From contig DASYXI010000024.1 of assembly GCA_035934995.1 (NCBI GenBank), forward strand, positions 31,800-95,799: a DNA stretch of 64,000 nt, in the 5' to 3' direction. The notes below the pieces were generated by a model. The model was given only the letters and a program-made list of their open reading frames with translations, did no database searches and was not told where the DNA came from. This stretch comes from REEB95 sp035934995. GTDB taxonomy: Bacteria > Pseudomonadota > Alphaproteobacteria > ATCC43930 > CGMCC-115725. A program made the position numbers and the translations under genes. Shown piece by piece: positions 17,149-27,588 of this stretch. Every line of letters begins with the position of its first letter. Position 1 is the first letter of the stretch.

Positions 17149-18390
17149 ATGGCGCAACTCACTGAAACCGCTGCGCGGCCGCCACGGTCGCGAGACGCGA
17201 AGATCATCGGCCTGGTCAGCGGCGCACATTTCGTCAGCCACGTTTACATGCTGGTTCTGCCGCCGCTGTTCGCGTTCGTGCGCGCGGACTACGCCGTGAA
17301 CTACGCCGAACTGGGCATGGCGATCGCCGCCTTCAACGTCGTCTCGCTGGTTTTCCAGCCGCCGGCCGGCTTCCTCGCCGATCGGTTCGGCGCGCGGCGC
17401 CTGTTGATCGGCGGGCTGGTGCTGAGCGGCATCGGCGTGATCATTGCCGGTTCGATGCCGTCCTATGCCGCGCTCGTCGGCGGCATGGCGCTAATGGGCC
17501 TCGCCAACACCATCTATCACCCCGCCGATTACTCGATTCTGTCGCATTCGATCCCCGGCCGGCGGATCGGCCAGGCGTTCTCGATCCACACCTTCTTCGG
17601 CACCTTCGGCACTGCCATCGCGCCGGTGACCATGCTGTTTTTCGCCAAACTCTGGGGCTGGCATGGCGCGTTTGTCGGCGCGTCGGTCTTCGGCTTCGGC
17701 ATGGCGCTGGTGCTGTTGCTGAACCGCGACGCCTTGCCGGAACCGGTCGCCGCGCCGCGCGTCACCCACGCGTCACCCGCCGTCAGCGACAAGACCGGTT
17801 GGCGTTTGTTGTTCTCGCCGCCGATCATCCGCAACGTCGCGTTCTTCGTAATCCTGTCGATGGCGACGGGCGGCATCAGCGGGTTCTCGATCGTCGCTCT
17901 GGGTGCGCTTTACGGCACGCCCGTCGCCACGGCGAATTTCGTCCTGTCGGCCTACCTGCTCTGCAACGCGATTGGCGTCCTCGCCGGCGGCTACGTCGCG
18001 ACGCGCGCGCATCACCACGAATTCGTCGCTGTCGTCGGCTTCCTCGGCAGCGGCGCGCTCATTCTCCTTGTCGGCCTGGTCGACATGGGTGCCGGCGTCC
18101 TGGCGACGGTGATGGCTTTGAGCGGCTTCCTCAACGGCGTGATCCAGCCGTCGCGCGACATGATCGTGCGCGCCGCGACGCCACATGGGTCGTTCGGCAA
18201 GGTCTTCGGCTTCGTCTCGACCGGGTTCAACTTCGCGGGGATCGCCGCGCCGCTGCTGTTCGGCTGGCTAATGGACCAGGCGCATCCGCGCAGCGTCTTT
18301 ATCGTGGTCGCCGCCCTGACGCTACTCTCCTTGCCCTTGCTTACCGGCAAGCCGGCACGCGCATCGGACGCGACTGCGGCGGCAGACTAA
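17149..18390 (+). CDS. MFS transporter, fosmidomycin-resistance-like
   Basis: A 413-residue major facilitator with about 12 hydrophobic segments. FLADRFGARRLLIGG is the A-like motif between helices 2 and 3. MGLANTIYHPADYSILSHSI and the following HTFFGTFGTAIAP are typical of the FSR subfamily. It is likely an efflux carrier in the inner membrane; its substrate is not predictable. It lies 87 bases downstream of the GST gene. Confidence 0.82.
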   Translation: MAQLTETAARPPRSRDAKIIGLVSGAHFVSHVYMLVLPPLFAFVRADYAVNYAELGMAIAAFNVVSLVFQPPAGFLADRFGARRLLIGGLVLSGIGVIIAGSMPSYAALVGGMALMGLANTIYHPADYSILSHSIPGRRIGQAFSIHTFFGTFGTAIAPVTMLFFAKLWGWHGAFVGASVFGFGMALVLLLNRDALPEPVAAPRVTHASPAVSDKTGWRLLFSPPIIRNVAFFVILSMATGGISGFSIVALGALYGTPVATANFVLSAYLLCNAIGVLAGGYVATRAHHHEFVAVVGFLGSGALILLVGLVDMGAGVLATVMALSGFLNGVIQPSRDMIVRAATPHGSFGKVFGFVSTGFNFAGIAAPLLFGWLMDQAHPRSVFIVVAALTLLSLPLLTGKPARASDATAAAD

Positions 18391-18404
18391 GGCCATCGGC
18401 GCCT

Positions 18405-19259
18405 CTACGTTAGCGCCGCGAACGCAATCGGGCGAATACCGGCCCGCTGAAGCGTCGCGACGACACCCGCATCCACGAGCGCTTCGAACTCGCCCCGGCA
18501 AAGGTAGTTCGGCGGCCAACTATCGGCCCCCGCCCATCGGTCGGTCGCGGCGTGCACATAAAGTTCCGACACGCCCGCCGGCAAATGCGCGACGAAACGT
18601 GCAACGCGCGCAACGCTCATGTCGCCGGTATCGCTCAAACCGAGGACGCAATCGTTCGAGCGGATTCCGGCAGAATCGAGCCGCCGATGTAGCGATTTTG
18701 CCCAGTAATCTTGCGTCGCCCAGGTCAAGAGGCGCGGGACCAGCCTGTCGCCCGCAGCGCGCCAGCTTTCGATTGGTCGTTCGCGCGGTACGCGCACCGC
18801 CTTAACGCCGTATTCCGGCGCGACACGCACCAGGATTGCAGCGACGGTCGGATGGACGTGAAAGTGATGGTGCGAATTAACGTGATCGAGCGCCAATCCG
18901 GTTTGGCGGAACAGTTCGAGCTGGGCCCTGATTTCGCGCTCGACCTGAGCACGCACGCGGGGCCGGAAGAAGATGTTGATGCCGGCCTTGGCGACGTTCG
19001 AATGGAAACGTCCATTGGGCCCGACTAGATCAGGGATCTCATTGGGCGGCAGCACTGGCTGACCGTCAACCAGCACGAGATGAAGGCCGACACCTAGGTT
19101 TGGCAGGCGCTTTGCGCGCGCGATTGCATCGACCGCGGCAGCTCCTGTTACCATGAGACTGGCCGCGGACAGGATACCGCGACGGTGCGCTTCCTCGACG
19201 GCTTGGTTGACCGCGGGTGCAAGACCAAAATCGTCGGCGGTTACAATCAGTTGCTTCAC
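18405..19259 (-). CDS. hpnK: ChbG/YdjC-family deacetylase-like protein, HpnK type
   Basis: A 284-residue YdjC-fold protein. The metal-binding TADDFG is at the N-terminus, VGLHLVLVDGQPVLPP follows, and the catalytic region is LDHVNSHHHFHVHPTV. The overall pattern matches the hopanoid-biosynthesis-associated HpnK. GTG 19259 is chosen, with GTG 19277 as the alternative. No other hopanoid genes are in the window, so a role in hopanoid side-chain processing is inferred from the family alone. Confidence 0.78.
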   Translation of the reverse strand: MKQLIVTADDFGLAPAVNQAVEEAHRRGILSAASLMVTGAAAVDAIARAKRLPNLGVGLHLVLVDGQPVLPPNEIPDLVGPNGRFHSNVAKAGINIFFRPRVRAQVEREIRAQLELFRQTGLALDHVNSHHHFHVHPTVAAILVRVAPEYGVKAVRVPRERPIESWRAAGDRLVPRLLTWATQDYWAKSLHRRLDSAGIRSNDCVLGLSDTGDMSVARVARFVAHLPAGVSELYVHAATDRWAGADSWPPNYLCRGEFEALVDAGVVATLQRAGIRPIAFAALT

Positions 19260-19325
19260 GGTGCGCCCTGGGCCCACGGCACGGCTAAGCTCGGGGGTTT
19301 GTCATACGACGCCGTGACGGCTGCG

Positions 19326-19745
19326 TCACGCGCCGATCAAATGAAGCGCGATCTCGCGCCGATGCGCGCGCCGTCGATGTTCGACCACATATATCCCCTG
19401 CCAAGTGCCGAGAAGCAGGCGGCCACCCGCCACCGGCACCGACAGCTGAACCGGCAACATCGCGGCGCGCGCGTGGGCCGGCATGTCGTCGGCACCCTCG
19501 TCGTCGTGGCGCCAGCGCGACGGATCCTCCGGAGCCAGTCCAGCCAGGAAACCGGTCAAATCCGTCCGAACCTCGGGCGCCGCGTTTTCCTGGATCAGCA
19601 GCGAGGCCGAGGTATGGCGGATGAACAGGGTCAAGAGGCCGGCCGCGATCCCCTGTTCGGCAACCCAGGCCGCCGCCTGCGCCGTCACCTCGTAGAAGCC
19701 CTGCCCCGTAGTCGCGACGTCGATACGTCCTTGTGCCATCCGCAT
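19326..19745 (-). CDS. YjbQ / UPF0047 family protein (secondary thiamine-phosphate synthase-like)
   Basis: A 139-residue protein with the family signature HTSASLLIQENA, then HDDEGADDMPAH and the C-terminal LLLGTWQGIYVVEHR. The start is taken at ATG 19745, the first position near the domain; ATGs at 19766 and 19739 are possible, and the frame itself runs back to 19898. Family members can replace ThiE in E. coli as a low-level thiamine-phosphate synthase, but their natural role is unclear. Confidence 0.82.
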   Translation of the reverse strand: MRMAQGRIDVATTGQGFYEVTAQAAAWVAEQGIAAGLLTLFIRHTSASLLIQENAAPEVRTDLTGFLAGLAPEDPSRWRHDDEGADDMPAHARAAMLPVQLSVPVAGGRLLLGTWQGIYVVEHRRRAHRREIALHLIGA

Positions 19746-19848
19746 TTTCGGCCATTTCCTTGTCATTTTCGTCGCTCGGCCGGCTTGAAATGGAGTCCTT
19801 GCGGCGGTATGGTCCGCCCCTTCTTCCATTCTTTCGCGGATCGACGTC

Positions 19849-20019
19849 ATGGCCAAGGGCGGCTCAATCATCGTTAAGCTCGTCAGCAGCGCGGACACTG
19901 GATTCTATTATGTCACGCACAAGAATCCGCGCGGTGTCAAAACCGAGAAACTCGAGCTGAAGAAGTACGACCCGATCGCGAAGAAGCACGTCGTCTTCAA
20001 GGAATCCAAGATCAAGTAA
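19849..20019 (+). CDS. rpmG: 50S ribosomal protein L33 (cysteine-free type)
   Basis: A 56-residue basic protein beginning MAKGGSIIVKLVSSADTGF and containing YVTHKNPRG, KLELKKYDP and a KESKIK end, all typical of L33. It has no cysteine, so it is the zinc-independent form. It has its own gene, followed 24 bases later by a strong hairpin terminator. It overlaps, on the opposite strand, the upstream extension of the YjbQ frame, which supports the shorter start for YjbQ. Confidence 0.93.
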   Translation: MAKGGSIIVKLVSSADTGFYYVTHKNPRGVKTEKLELKKYDPIAKKHVVFKESKIK

Positions 20020-20042
20020 AGCGGTTGCTTATCGCGCCGACG

Positions 20043-20074
20043 AAAAAAGCCGCATCCTTCGATGCGGCTTTTCG
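20043..20074 (+). terminator. Bidirectional intrinsic terminator between rpmG and pleD
   Basis: A perfect 8-bp stem, GCCGCATC (20049-20056) and GATGCGGC (20061-20068), with a 4-base loop, flanked by AAAAAA on the left and TTTT on the right. It can end rpmG on the plus strand and pleD (stop 20101) on the minus strand. Confidence 0.88.
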
Positions 20075-20100
20075 CATTTCTAGGTTGCGGCCTGTCGCCG

Positions 20101-21495
<1,395 letters not shown>

Positions 21496-21505
21496 GTCGT
21501 TTCGC

Positions 21506-21874
21506 TCAGTTCAGGAAGCGAGCCACAGTCTGGAGGAAGTTGGCGACCGAGATCGGCTTCGCGATGTAGGCCTCGCATCCGCCTTCGCGGATCTTCTCTT
21601 CGTCACCCTTCATGGCGAAGGCGGTCACCGCGATCACCGGAATGGCGCGCAGCTCTTCGTCTTCCTTGATCCATTTGGTCACTTCGAGGCCGGAAACCTC
21701 GGGCAGCTGGATGTCCATCAAAATCAGGTCCGGATGATGCTGGCGCGCCAGCTTCAGCGCTTCCATGCCATCCTTGGTCTGCAAAATGTCGTAGCCGTGC
21801 GCTTCCAGCAGATCGTGGAAGAGCTTCATGTTGAGATCGTTGTCTTCGACGATCAGGACCCGCTTGCTCGTCAT
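21506..21874 (-). CDS. divK: Single-domain response regulator DivK
   Basis: A 122-residue stand-alone receiver: acidic pair E10/D11, phospho-acceptor D54 in ILMDIQLPEVSG, and a Lys in AKPIS. The residues around the acceptor and FAMKGDEEKI match DivK closely. In Caulobacter, DivK links DivJ/PleC to the CckA-CtrA pathway. It is first in the divK-pleD operon. Confidence 0.92.
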   Translation of the reverse strand: MTSKRVLIVEDNDLNMKLFHDLLEAHGYDILQTKDGMEALKLARQHHPDLILMDIQLPEVSGLEVTKWIKEDEELRAIPVIAVTAFAMKGDEEKIREGGCEAYIAKPISVANFLQTVARFLN

Positions 21875-22060
21875 ATGTTCCCGTCCCCGACTGCTACGCG
21901 TCCAAAAACTCGGCAGGCCCCGATCCTAAGGATAACTAGTTAAAAGATTATACGGGCCGGAACCGGATTTCCCCGTCCTCTCGCCGGCCGCGACAGGCCG
22001 CCTGACCGCTAGATACGTTCACGGACCTTAATATTTGGTAACTAATCCGGGCGGCCCCGG
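21875..22060 (-). promoter_or_regulatory. divK-pleD promoter region
   Basis: This 186-base gap precedes divK and follows the eipB stop. It contains AT-rich TTAA-type elements (around 21937-21945 and TTAATATTTGGTAAC at 22027-22041) that loosely resemble CtrA half-sites, but none fits TTAA-N7-TTAA exactly. No promoter hexamers were assigned. Confidence 0.3.
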
Positions 22061-22918
22061 TTAGCAGCCGGGACGCAGCAGTTTCTTGATGTCGCTCAGA
22101 GTGGCGTCGATCACATAGTCGCTGTAATCGAGCTTCATGTCCTGGGTCACCCCGTTATCCAGCAGCCGCATGCTGAGTTCGTAATCGGGTTCGGCCTGGT
22201 CGGCCGCATTGCTGTCGGTGGCCGGGAAGAACGCCAGCCGGACCGGCCAGCCGGTGTGCTGCAGGATCGGGTCGTTGAGCGGCTTGGCCGCCTTGGGCCC
22301 CGGCGGCGGCAGCGCACTGCCGATAAAGGCCGAGACCTGTCCGGCGTTCTCGACATCCGAGCCGTCGAAGACATACCGCGAAATGAACTGCTGGTGCGCT
22401 TGCGCGGCGGCGATCAGCACCAGCGTATGCGCCGTCGGGAACAGCACGCCGGGCTTCAATGTCAGAGTCGCCGCTTCCGGCTTGGTGAACTCGGCGATGC
22501 CGCCTTTGCCTGGCCCGTCGAGGTTCGCCTCGCCGCGAATCTCCGCGTCGAGCTCGCCGTTGCGCATCCGGCGTTCATTGAAGCGGTAACGCAGCCCATC
22601 CTTCGACTCATAGGTGACAATCGTCGAGCTGATTTCGGTGGCATCGTCTTCGGCATAGGAGATGCGCAGGTGAAACCGCTGTTCGAGCGTCCAGCCATCA
22701 CAGGTTTCGCCCCATTTGTAGAACATCGCCCCATTGGCGCCGACGACACCGCTCGCCGATTTCGCGGATTGGAGCGTGAGGGTATAGAGCGCCTCATGCG
22801 GCTGGATGGCGATATTGGCGGCCGAAGCCGGCGTCGCCGTGGCGATCAATACCACCAACAGGGCTAATCCCCCGCCGCGCCGTAAGATCACTGTCAAATT
22901 GCGCGCCTGCGTGCCCAC
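22061..22918 (-). CDS. eipB: EipB-like periplasmic protein (DUF1849)
   Basis: A 285-residue protein with a signal peptide ending in PASAAN. The body fits DUF1849: HEALYTLTL, YKWGETCDGWTLEQRF, FPTAHTLVLI and QDMKLDYSDYVID. There are two cysteines, C73 and the terminal C285, the spacing expected for the single conserved disulfide of Brucella EipB, a beta-spiral protein needed for envelope integrity. The N-terminus is a little long before the signal core, so an internal start is possible. Confidence 0.84.
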   Translation of the reverse strand: MGTQARNLTVILRRGGGLALLVVLIATATPASAANIAIQPHEALYTLTLQSAKSASGVVGANGAMFYKWGETCDGWTLEQRFHLRISYAEDDATEISSTIVTYESKDGLRYRFNERRMRNGELDAEIRGEANLDGPGKGGIAEFTKPEAATLTLKPGVLFPTAHTLVLIAAAQAHQQFISRYVFDGSDVENAGQVSAFIGSALPPPGPKAAKPLNDPILQHTGWPVRLAFFPATDSNAADQAEPDYELSMRLLDNGVTQDMKLDYSDYVIDATLSDIKKLLRPGC

Positions 22919-22995
22919 TGCGACCCGAAGAAATCCTGTTCTGTGCTTAGGCTAGCATGGCGGCGTCCATCCCCTCCACCGCGGCAGCGGCGGTT

Positions 22996-24792
22996 TTAGC
23001 CCGGCTTTTTCGGCTCTTTTTCCAGCGGCATGACGACGCGGATATGCAGCTCGCGCAACCGTTCGGGCGGCACCGGCGCCGGCGCCTGCATCAACAAATC
23101 CTGCGCTTGCTGATTCATCGGGAAGGCGACGACTTCGCGGATGTTGGGCGTATCGGCCAGCAACATGACGATACGATCGATGCCCGGCGCCGAGCCGCCG
23201 TGCGGCGGCGCGCCGAACTTGAAGGCGTTGAGCATGCCGCCGAAACGGCTCTCGACGTCGCTGGCGCTGTAGCCGGCGATCGCGAACGCCTTATACATGA
23301 TGTCGGGCCGATGATTGCGGATCGCGCCCGACGACAGTTCGACGCCGTTGCACACGATGTCGTACTGAAACGCCTTGATTGTCAGCGGGTCCTGGCCTTC
23401 GAGCGCGGCGAGCCCGCCCTGGGGCATCGAGAACGGATTGTGCGAGAATTCGATCTTGCCGGTCTCTTCGTTACGCTCGTACATCGGGAAATCGACGATC
23501 CAGCAGAATTCGAAGACGCCGTCGCGAGTCAGTTTGAGATCGCGGCCGAGCTTGAGGCGCGCGGCGGCGGCAAACGGCCGGAATAGGGCCGGCTGGCCAG
23601 CGACGAAGAACACCGCGTCGCCGTCCTTGAGGCCGAGCTGCGATCGCAGGCTTTCGGTGCGCTCCGGTCCGAGATTGGTGGCGATCGGCCCGGCGCCCTC
23701 GGTGCCGCGGAAGAAGATGTAGCCCATGCCCGGTTGGCCTTCGCCCTGCGCCCAGGAATTCATGCGGTCGCAGAAGGCGCGATTGCCGCCGCCCGGCGCC
23801 GGAATCGCCCAGATGCGCGCTGCCGCGTCCTTGGCGACGATGCCGGCGAACAGCTTGAAGCCCGAACCGCGGAAGGTTTCGGTGACATCGGACATGGTGA
23901 TCGGATTGCGCAGGTCAGGCTTATCGGTGCCGTACTTCTGCAACGCTTCGTCGAAGGCGATGCGCCGGAACGGCGGCTTGGTCACGGTCCGACCCTTGGC
24001 GAATTCCTCGAACACGCCGGCCAGCACCGGCTCGATCGCGGCGAAGACATCGTCCTGCGTGACGAAGCTCATCTCGAAGTCGAGCTGATAGAATTCGCCC
24101 GGCGAACGATCGGCCCGGCTGGCCTCGTCGCGAAAGCACGGTGCGATCTGGAAGTAGCGATCGAAGCCCGCCACCATCAGCAGCTGCTTGAACTGCTGTG
24201 GCGCTTGCGGCAGCGCGTAAAACGTTCCGGGATGGAGCCGGCTCGGCACCAGGTAATCGCGCGCGCCTTCCGGCGACGACGCGGTCAGAATCGGGGTCTG
24301 GAATTCCGTGAACCCGCTTTCGATCATGCGGCGGCGGATTGACGCGATCACCTGCGCGCGCAGCACGATGTTCGCGTGCACGCCTTCGCGCCGCAGATCG
24401 AGAAAGCGGTATTTCAGCCGCATGTCCTCGGGATATTCCGCCTCGGCATTGACCGGGAACGGCAGCGGCTCGGCCTCGGATTGCAGCGTCAGCTCGGCGA
24501 TCTGGAGCTCGACGCCGCCAGTCGGCAGCTTGGGATTGACGGTCTCGGGCGAGCGTCGGACCACCTTGCCGGTGACGGTCAGGACGCTTTCGAGCTTCAA
24601 ACCATCGGCCTGCTTGAACAGCGGGCTCGCCACGTCGATGACGCATTGGGTGACGCCGAAATGATCGCGAAGGTCCACGAAAAGCAGCTGACCGTGGTCG
24701 CGTTTGCGATGCACCCAGCCGGACAGCCGCACCGTCTTGCCTTCATGGTCCGGGCGCAATGCGCCGCAATTATGCGTCCGATAGAGATGCAT
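22996..24792 (-). CDS. aspS: Aspartate--tRNA ligase
   Basis: A 598-residue class IIb aminoacyl-tRNA synthetase of the long bacterial type. It has an N-terminal OB-fold anticodon domain (LSGWVHRKRDHGQLLFVDLRD is split by no gap), motif 2 (CFRDEASRADRSPGEFYQLD) and motif 3 (GGSAPGIDRIVML) with the GAD insertion between them. It charges tRNA-Asp and, in organisms lacking AsnRS, also tRNA-Asn. It is divergent from rnd. Confidence 0.95.
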   Translation of the reverse strand: MHLYRTHNCGALRPDHEGKTVRLSGWVHRKRDHGQLLFVDLRDHFGVTQCVIDVASPLFKQADGLKLESVLTVTGKVVRRSPETVNPKLPTGGVELQIAELTLQSEAEPLPFPVNAEAEYPEDMRLKYRFLDLRREGVHANIVLRAQVIASIRRRMIESGFTEFQTPILTASSPEGARDYLVPSRLHPGTFYALPQAPQQFKQLLMVAGFDRYFQIAPCFRDEASRADRSPGEFYQLDFEMSFVTQDDVFAAIEPVLAGVFEEFAKGRTVTKPPFRRIAFDEALQKYGTDKPDLRNPITMSDVTETFRGSGFKLFAGIVAKDAAARIWAIPAPGGGNRAFCDRMNSWAQGEGQPGMGYIFFRGTEGAGPIATNLGPERTESLRSQLGLKDGDAVFFVAGQPALFRPFAAAARLKLGRDLKLTRDGVFEFCWIVDFPMYERNEETGKIEFSHNPFSMPQGGLAALEGQDPLTIKAFQYDIVCNGVELSSGAIRNHRPDIMYKAFAIAGYSASDVESRFGGMLNAFKFGAPPHGGSAPGIDRIVMLLADTPNIREVVAFPMNQQAQDLLMQAPAPVPPERLRELHIRVVMPLEKEPKKPG

Positions 24793-24907
24793 CTGTCGAT
24801 CTGTCCCTCACGCGAGCGAGGCGAAAAGCGCACGGGAGCAGGCTTTTTGTCAAGGCGCGCGTCCTTCTCGGTTTCTGGTCGCCATCGATTCGGTGTATGA
24901 AAGCGGC

Positions 24908-26083
24908 ATGAGCGTTTTGATCACTGATCGCGCCGCGCTCGAGGCGTTTTGCCGCGGCCTCGCCGGCGCCCCTTACGTCACCGTCGACACCGAATTCATG
25001 CGCGACAAGACCTATTGGCCGCAGCTGTGCCTCGTGCAGTTGGCGGGGCCGGCCGGCGCAGTGGCCGTGGACCCGCTGGCGCAGGGCATGGACCTGGCGC
25101 CGCTCCACGCCTTGATGGCCGACCCGGCCATCCTCAAGGTCTTCCACGCCGCCCGCCAGGACATCGAGATTTTCTACAACGCCGCCGGCAAGGTGCCGGC
25201 GCCGATCTTCGACACGCAGGTCGCGGCGATGGTGTGCGGCTTCGGTGAATCCGCGAGCTACGAGACGCTGGCGGCGCGTCTGGCCGGCGCCCATATCGAC
25301 AAGACGTCGCGCTTCACCGATTGGGCACGCCGGCCGCTGACCGAACGCCAGCTCAAATATGCGATCGCCGATGTCGCCCATTTGCGCCAGGTCTACGAGA
25401 AGCTGGCGGCGCAGCTCGACCGCAGCGGCCGTCACGGCTGGCTCGACGAGGAAATGGCGGTGCTGACCAATCCGGGAACCTATCGGCTCGATCCCGCCGA
25501 TGCCTGGAAACGGCTCAAGGTCCGCAGCAATAACCGACGGATGCTGGCCCTGGTGCGCGAACTGGCGGCGTGGCGCGAAACCGCGGCGCAACAGCGCAAC
25601 CTGCCGCGCAGCCGGATCATCCGCGACGAGGCGCTGCTCGAAATCGCGGCGCATGCGCCCGCGAACACGGACGAGCTGGCGCATACCCGCGGTCTCGGCA
25701 GAGGCTTTGCCGAAGGCAAGCTGGGTGGCGAAGTACTCGCCGTCGTCGCGCGCGCCGCCGCGCTGCCCGAGGCCGATTGTCCGCAACCGGCGCCGCGCCG
25801 CGAATTGCCGCAGGGGATCGGGCCGCTGGTCGAATTGCTGCGCGTGTTGTTGAAGCTCCGCTGCGAGGAAAATCACGTCGCGACCAAGCTGGTCGCGGAC
25901 AGCGAGGATCTCGAGCTGATCGCCGCCGACGATCAGGCGCCGGTGCGGGCACTGCAAGGCTGGCGCGCCGACCTGTTCGGCAAGGATGCGCTCGACCTGA
26001 AGCACGGCCGCCTGGCGCTGACCGCCGCCGGCAAGCGCATCAAGCTGGTGCGCACGGCGGCGACCGAAGCCGCCGCGCAATAA
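24908..26083 (+). CDS. rnd: Ribonuclease D
   Basis: A 391-residue DEDD 3'-5' exoribonuclease. The Exo I motif is VTVDTEFMRD, Exo II lies in FHAARQDIEIF, and the Exo III region is around YAIADVAHLRQVY. A HRDC domain follows (ALVRELAAWRE). ATG 24908 is chosen over GTG 24893. The enzyme trims tRNA and other stable RNA 3' ends. Its stop lies 3 bases from the convergent ppx stop. Confidence 0.92.
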   Translation: MSVLITDRAALEAFCRGLAGAPYVTVDTEFMRDKTYWPQLCLVQLAGPAGAVAVDPLAQGMDLAPLHALMADPAILKVFHAARQDIEIFYNAAGKVPAPIFDTQVAAMVCGFGESASYETLAARLAGAHIDKTSRFTDWARRPLTERQLKYAIADVAHLRQVYEKLAAQLDRSGRHGWLDEEMAVLTNPGTYRLDPADAWKRLKVRSNNRRMLALVRELAAWRETAAQQRNLPRSRIIRDEALLEIAAHAPANTDELAHTRGLGRGFAEGKLGGEVLAVVARAAALPEADCPQPAPRRELPQGIGPLVELLRVLLKLRCEENHVATKLVADSEDLELIAADDQAPVRALQGWRADLFGKDALDLKHGRLALTAAGKRIKLVRTAATEAAAQ

Positions 26084-26086
26084 CGG

Positions 26087-27586
26087 TCAGGGCCGTTTGA
26101 TCGCGCCTTTGCGGCCCATCGCCTTGGCCAAGGCATCGAGCCGCCGCTGCACGCTTTCGCCGAAGCGCTGCGCGCCGTCGCCGTTCAGCGACAGCAGAAT
26201 CTCGTGACCCTGAAGCGCCAAAGTCGTGCCGTGAAGCGCGGCCGGCACACCGCCGCTGATCGTATAGGCGAGCCGCAGCGCCAGGCCGATGACGCGCGCC
26301 GTCGGCAGCTCCGATTCGTCGAGCAATTCGAGCGGCGCCAACAGCTCCACCGTGCCGCGACCGCCATAACGGGCGTGCAACGCCGCCGAGACGAAGGCGC
26401 GCCCGGCGTGATCGATGCCGGCCACTGGCATATAGAGCGCGTGCCGGACCGCCTGCTCGGCGCGATAATCCGGATGATCGTTCCAGGCGATATCCGACAG
26501 CAGCGCCGCCGCATGGCGGAGGCGTTTCAGCTCGGGCCGTTCCTTGGGAAACAGCGGATTCATCCAGGCAAACAACGCGTCGCCGATATCGCCGAAGCGC
26601 GTATGGGCGCGCGCGGTTTCGAGGCACGCGGTGATCAGCGGATCGGCTGCGCGTTCGGCCGGATCGAGCAAGCTGAAATGATGCCCCTCGCGCAAGCCCC
26701 ATGCCGAGAAGACGACGCGCTTCGGGTCCATGCGCTTCATGATGCGGGCGAGCACGCGGCCCGCGAGCGGTACGACCTCGAGCCGCTTCTTCGAAAGGCC
26801 GGCGATGCCGTCGAGCGATTTGCGGGTCTGCTTGGCGATGAAATCGAGGAAGCGTTCGGCCTCGCCGCGCGACAGTGTGTAGTTCTGGATGATGTGCAGC
26901 GGATATTGGCTTTCGGCCATGTGAATCCGCGCGAGCGCGCGCCAGGAGCCGCCGACGGCATAGAAGTTGCCGCCGTCAGCCGCGGTCAACCACGGCACCG
27001 TCGTCAGCAGCCGATCGATCACGTCCTTCAACTTCTTGTCGTCGTCGGCCAGATCGGCCAGCCGCAACGGGCCGAGCGGCAGGGTTGCGGCCCGACCGAC
27101 GGCACCTTTGCCGATTTCGATCAGTTCGATCGATCCGCCGCCTAAATCGCCGACAATGCCACCCGCATCGGGCATGCCAGCCAGCACGCCCAGCGCCGAC
27201 AGCCGGCCCTCTTCCTCGCCCGACAGCACGCGAACGCGGACGTTGTAGCGTTTTTCGATTTCTTGGACGAAGGCCGGACCGTCCGCCGCGTCGCGCACCG
27301 CGGCTGTCGCCAGCACGTCGAATCGCGTCGCGCCCAGCGTCCGCGCCAGCGCCACGAACCGCTGCATGTTGGCGCGCGCCATCTCGACGCCTTCGGCATC
27401 GAGTTTGCCGGTCTTGTTGAGGCTGCGGCCAAGGCCGCACAGCAGCTTTTCGTTGAACAGCGTGCGCGCGGGTCGCTTTAGCCCGTCGAACACCACCAAG
27501 CGCAGGGAGTTCGAGCCGATATCGACAACGGCGACCGCATCACGCCGGACGGTTCCTTCGACCGCCGCGGCAAAACGCGCCGCCAT
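26087..27586 (-). CDS. ppx: Exopolyphosphatase, Ppx/GppA family
   Basis: A 499-residue protein with the ASKHA nucleotide/phosphate motif VVDIGSNSLRLVVFDG at the N-terminus, LSGEEEGRLSALGV and GDLGGGSIELIEI. The C-terminal HD-like half is of the long type. It removes terminal phosphates from polyphosphate, or from pppGpp. It follows ppk with a 2-base gap, so synthesis and breakdown of polyphosphate are in one operon. Confidence 0.92.
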   Translation of the reverse strand: MAARFAAAVEGTVRRDAVAVVDIGSNSLRLVVFDGLKRPARTLFNEKLLCGLGRSLNKTGKLDAEGVEMARANMQRFVALARTLGATRFDVLATAAVRDAADGPAFVQEIEKRYNVRVRVLSGEEEGRLSALGVLAGMPDAGGIVGDLGGGSIELIEIGKGAVGRAATLPLGPLRLADLADDDKKLKDVIDRLLTTVPWLTAADGGNFYAVGGSWRALARIHMAESQYPLHIIQNYTLSRGEAERFLDFIAKQTRKSLDGIAGLSKKRLEVVPLAGRVLARIMKRMDPKRVVFSAWGLREGHHFSLLDPAERAADPLITACLETARAHTRFGDIGDALFAWMNPLFPKERPELKRLRHAAALLSDIAWNDHPDYRAEQAVRHALYMPVAGIDHAGRAFVSAALHARYGGRGTVELLAPLELLDESELPTARVIGLALRLAYTISGGVPAALHGTTLALQGHEILLSLNGDGAQRFGESVQRRLDALAKAMGRKGAIKRP

Positions 27587-27588
27587 TT

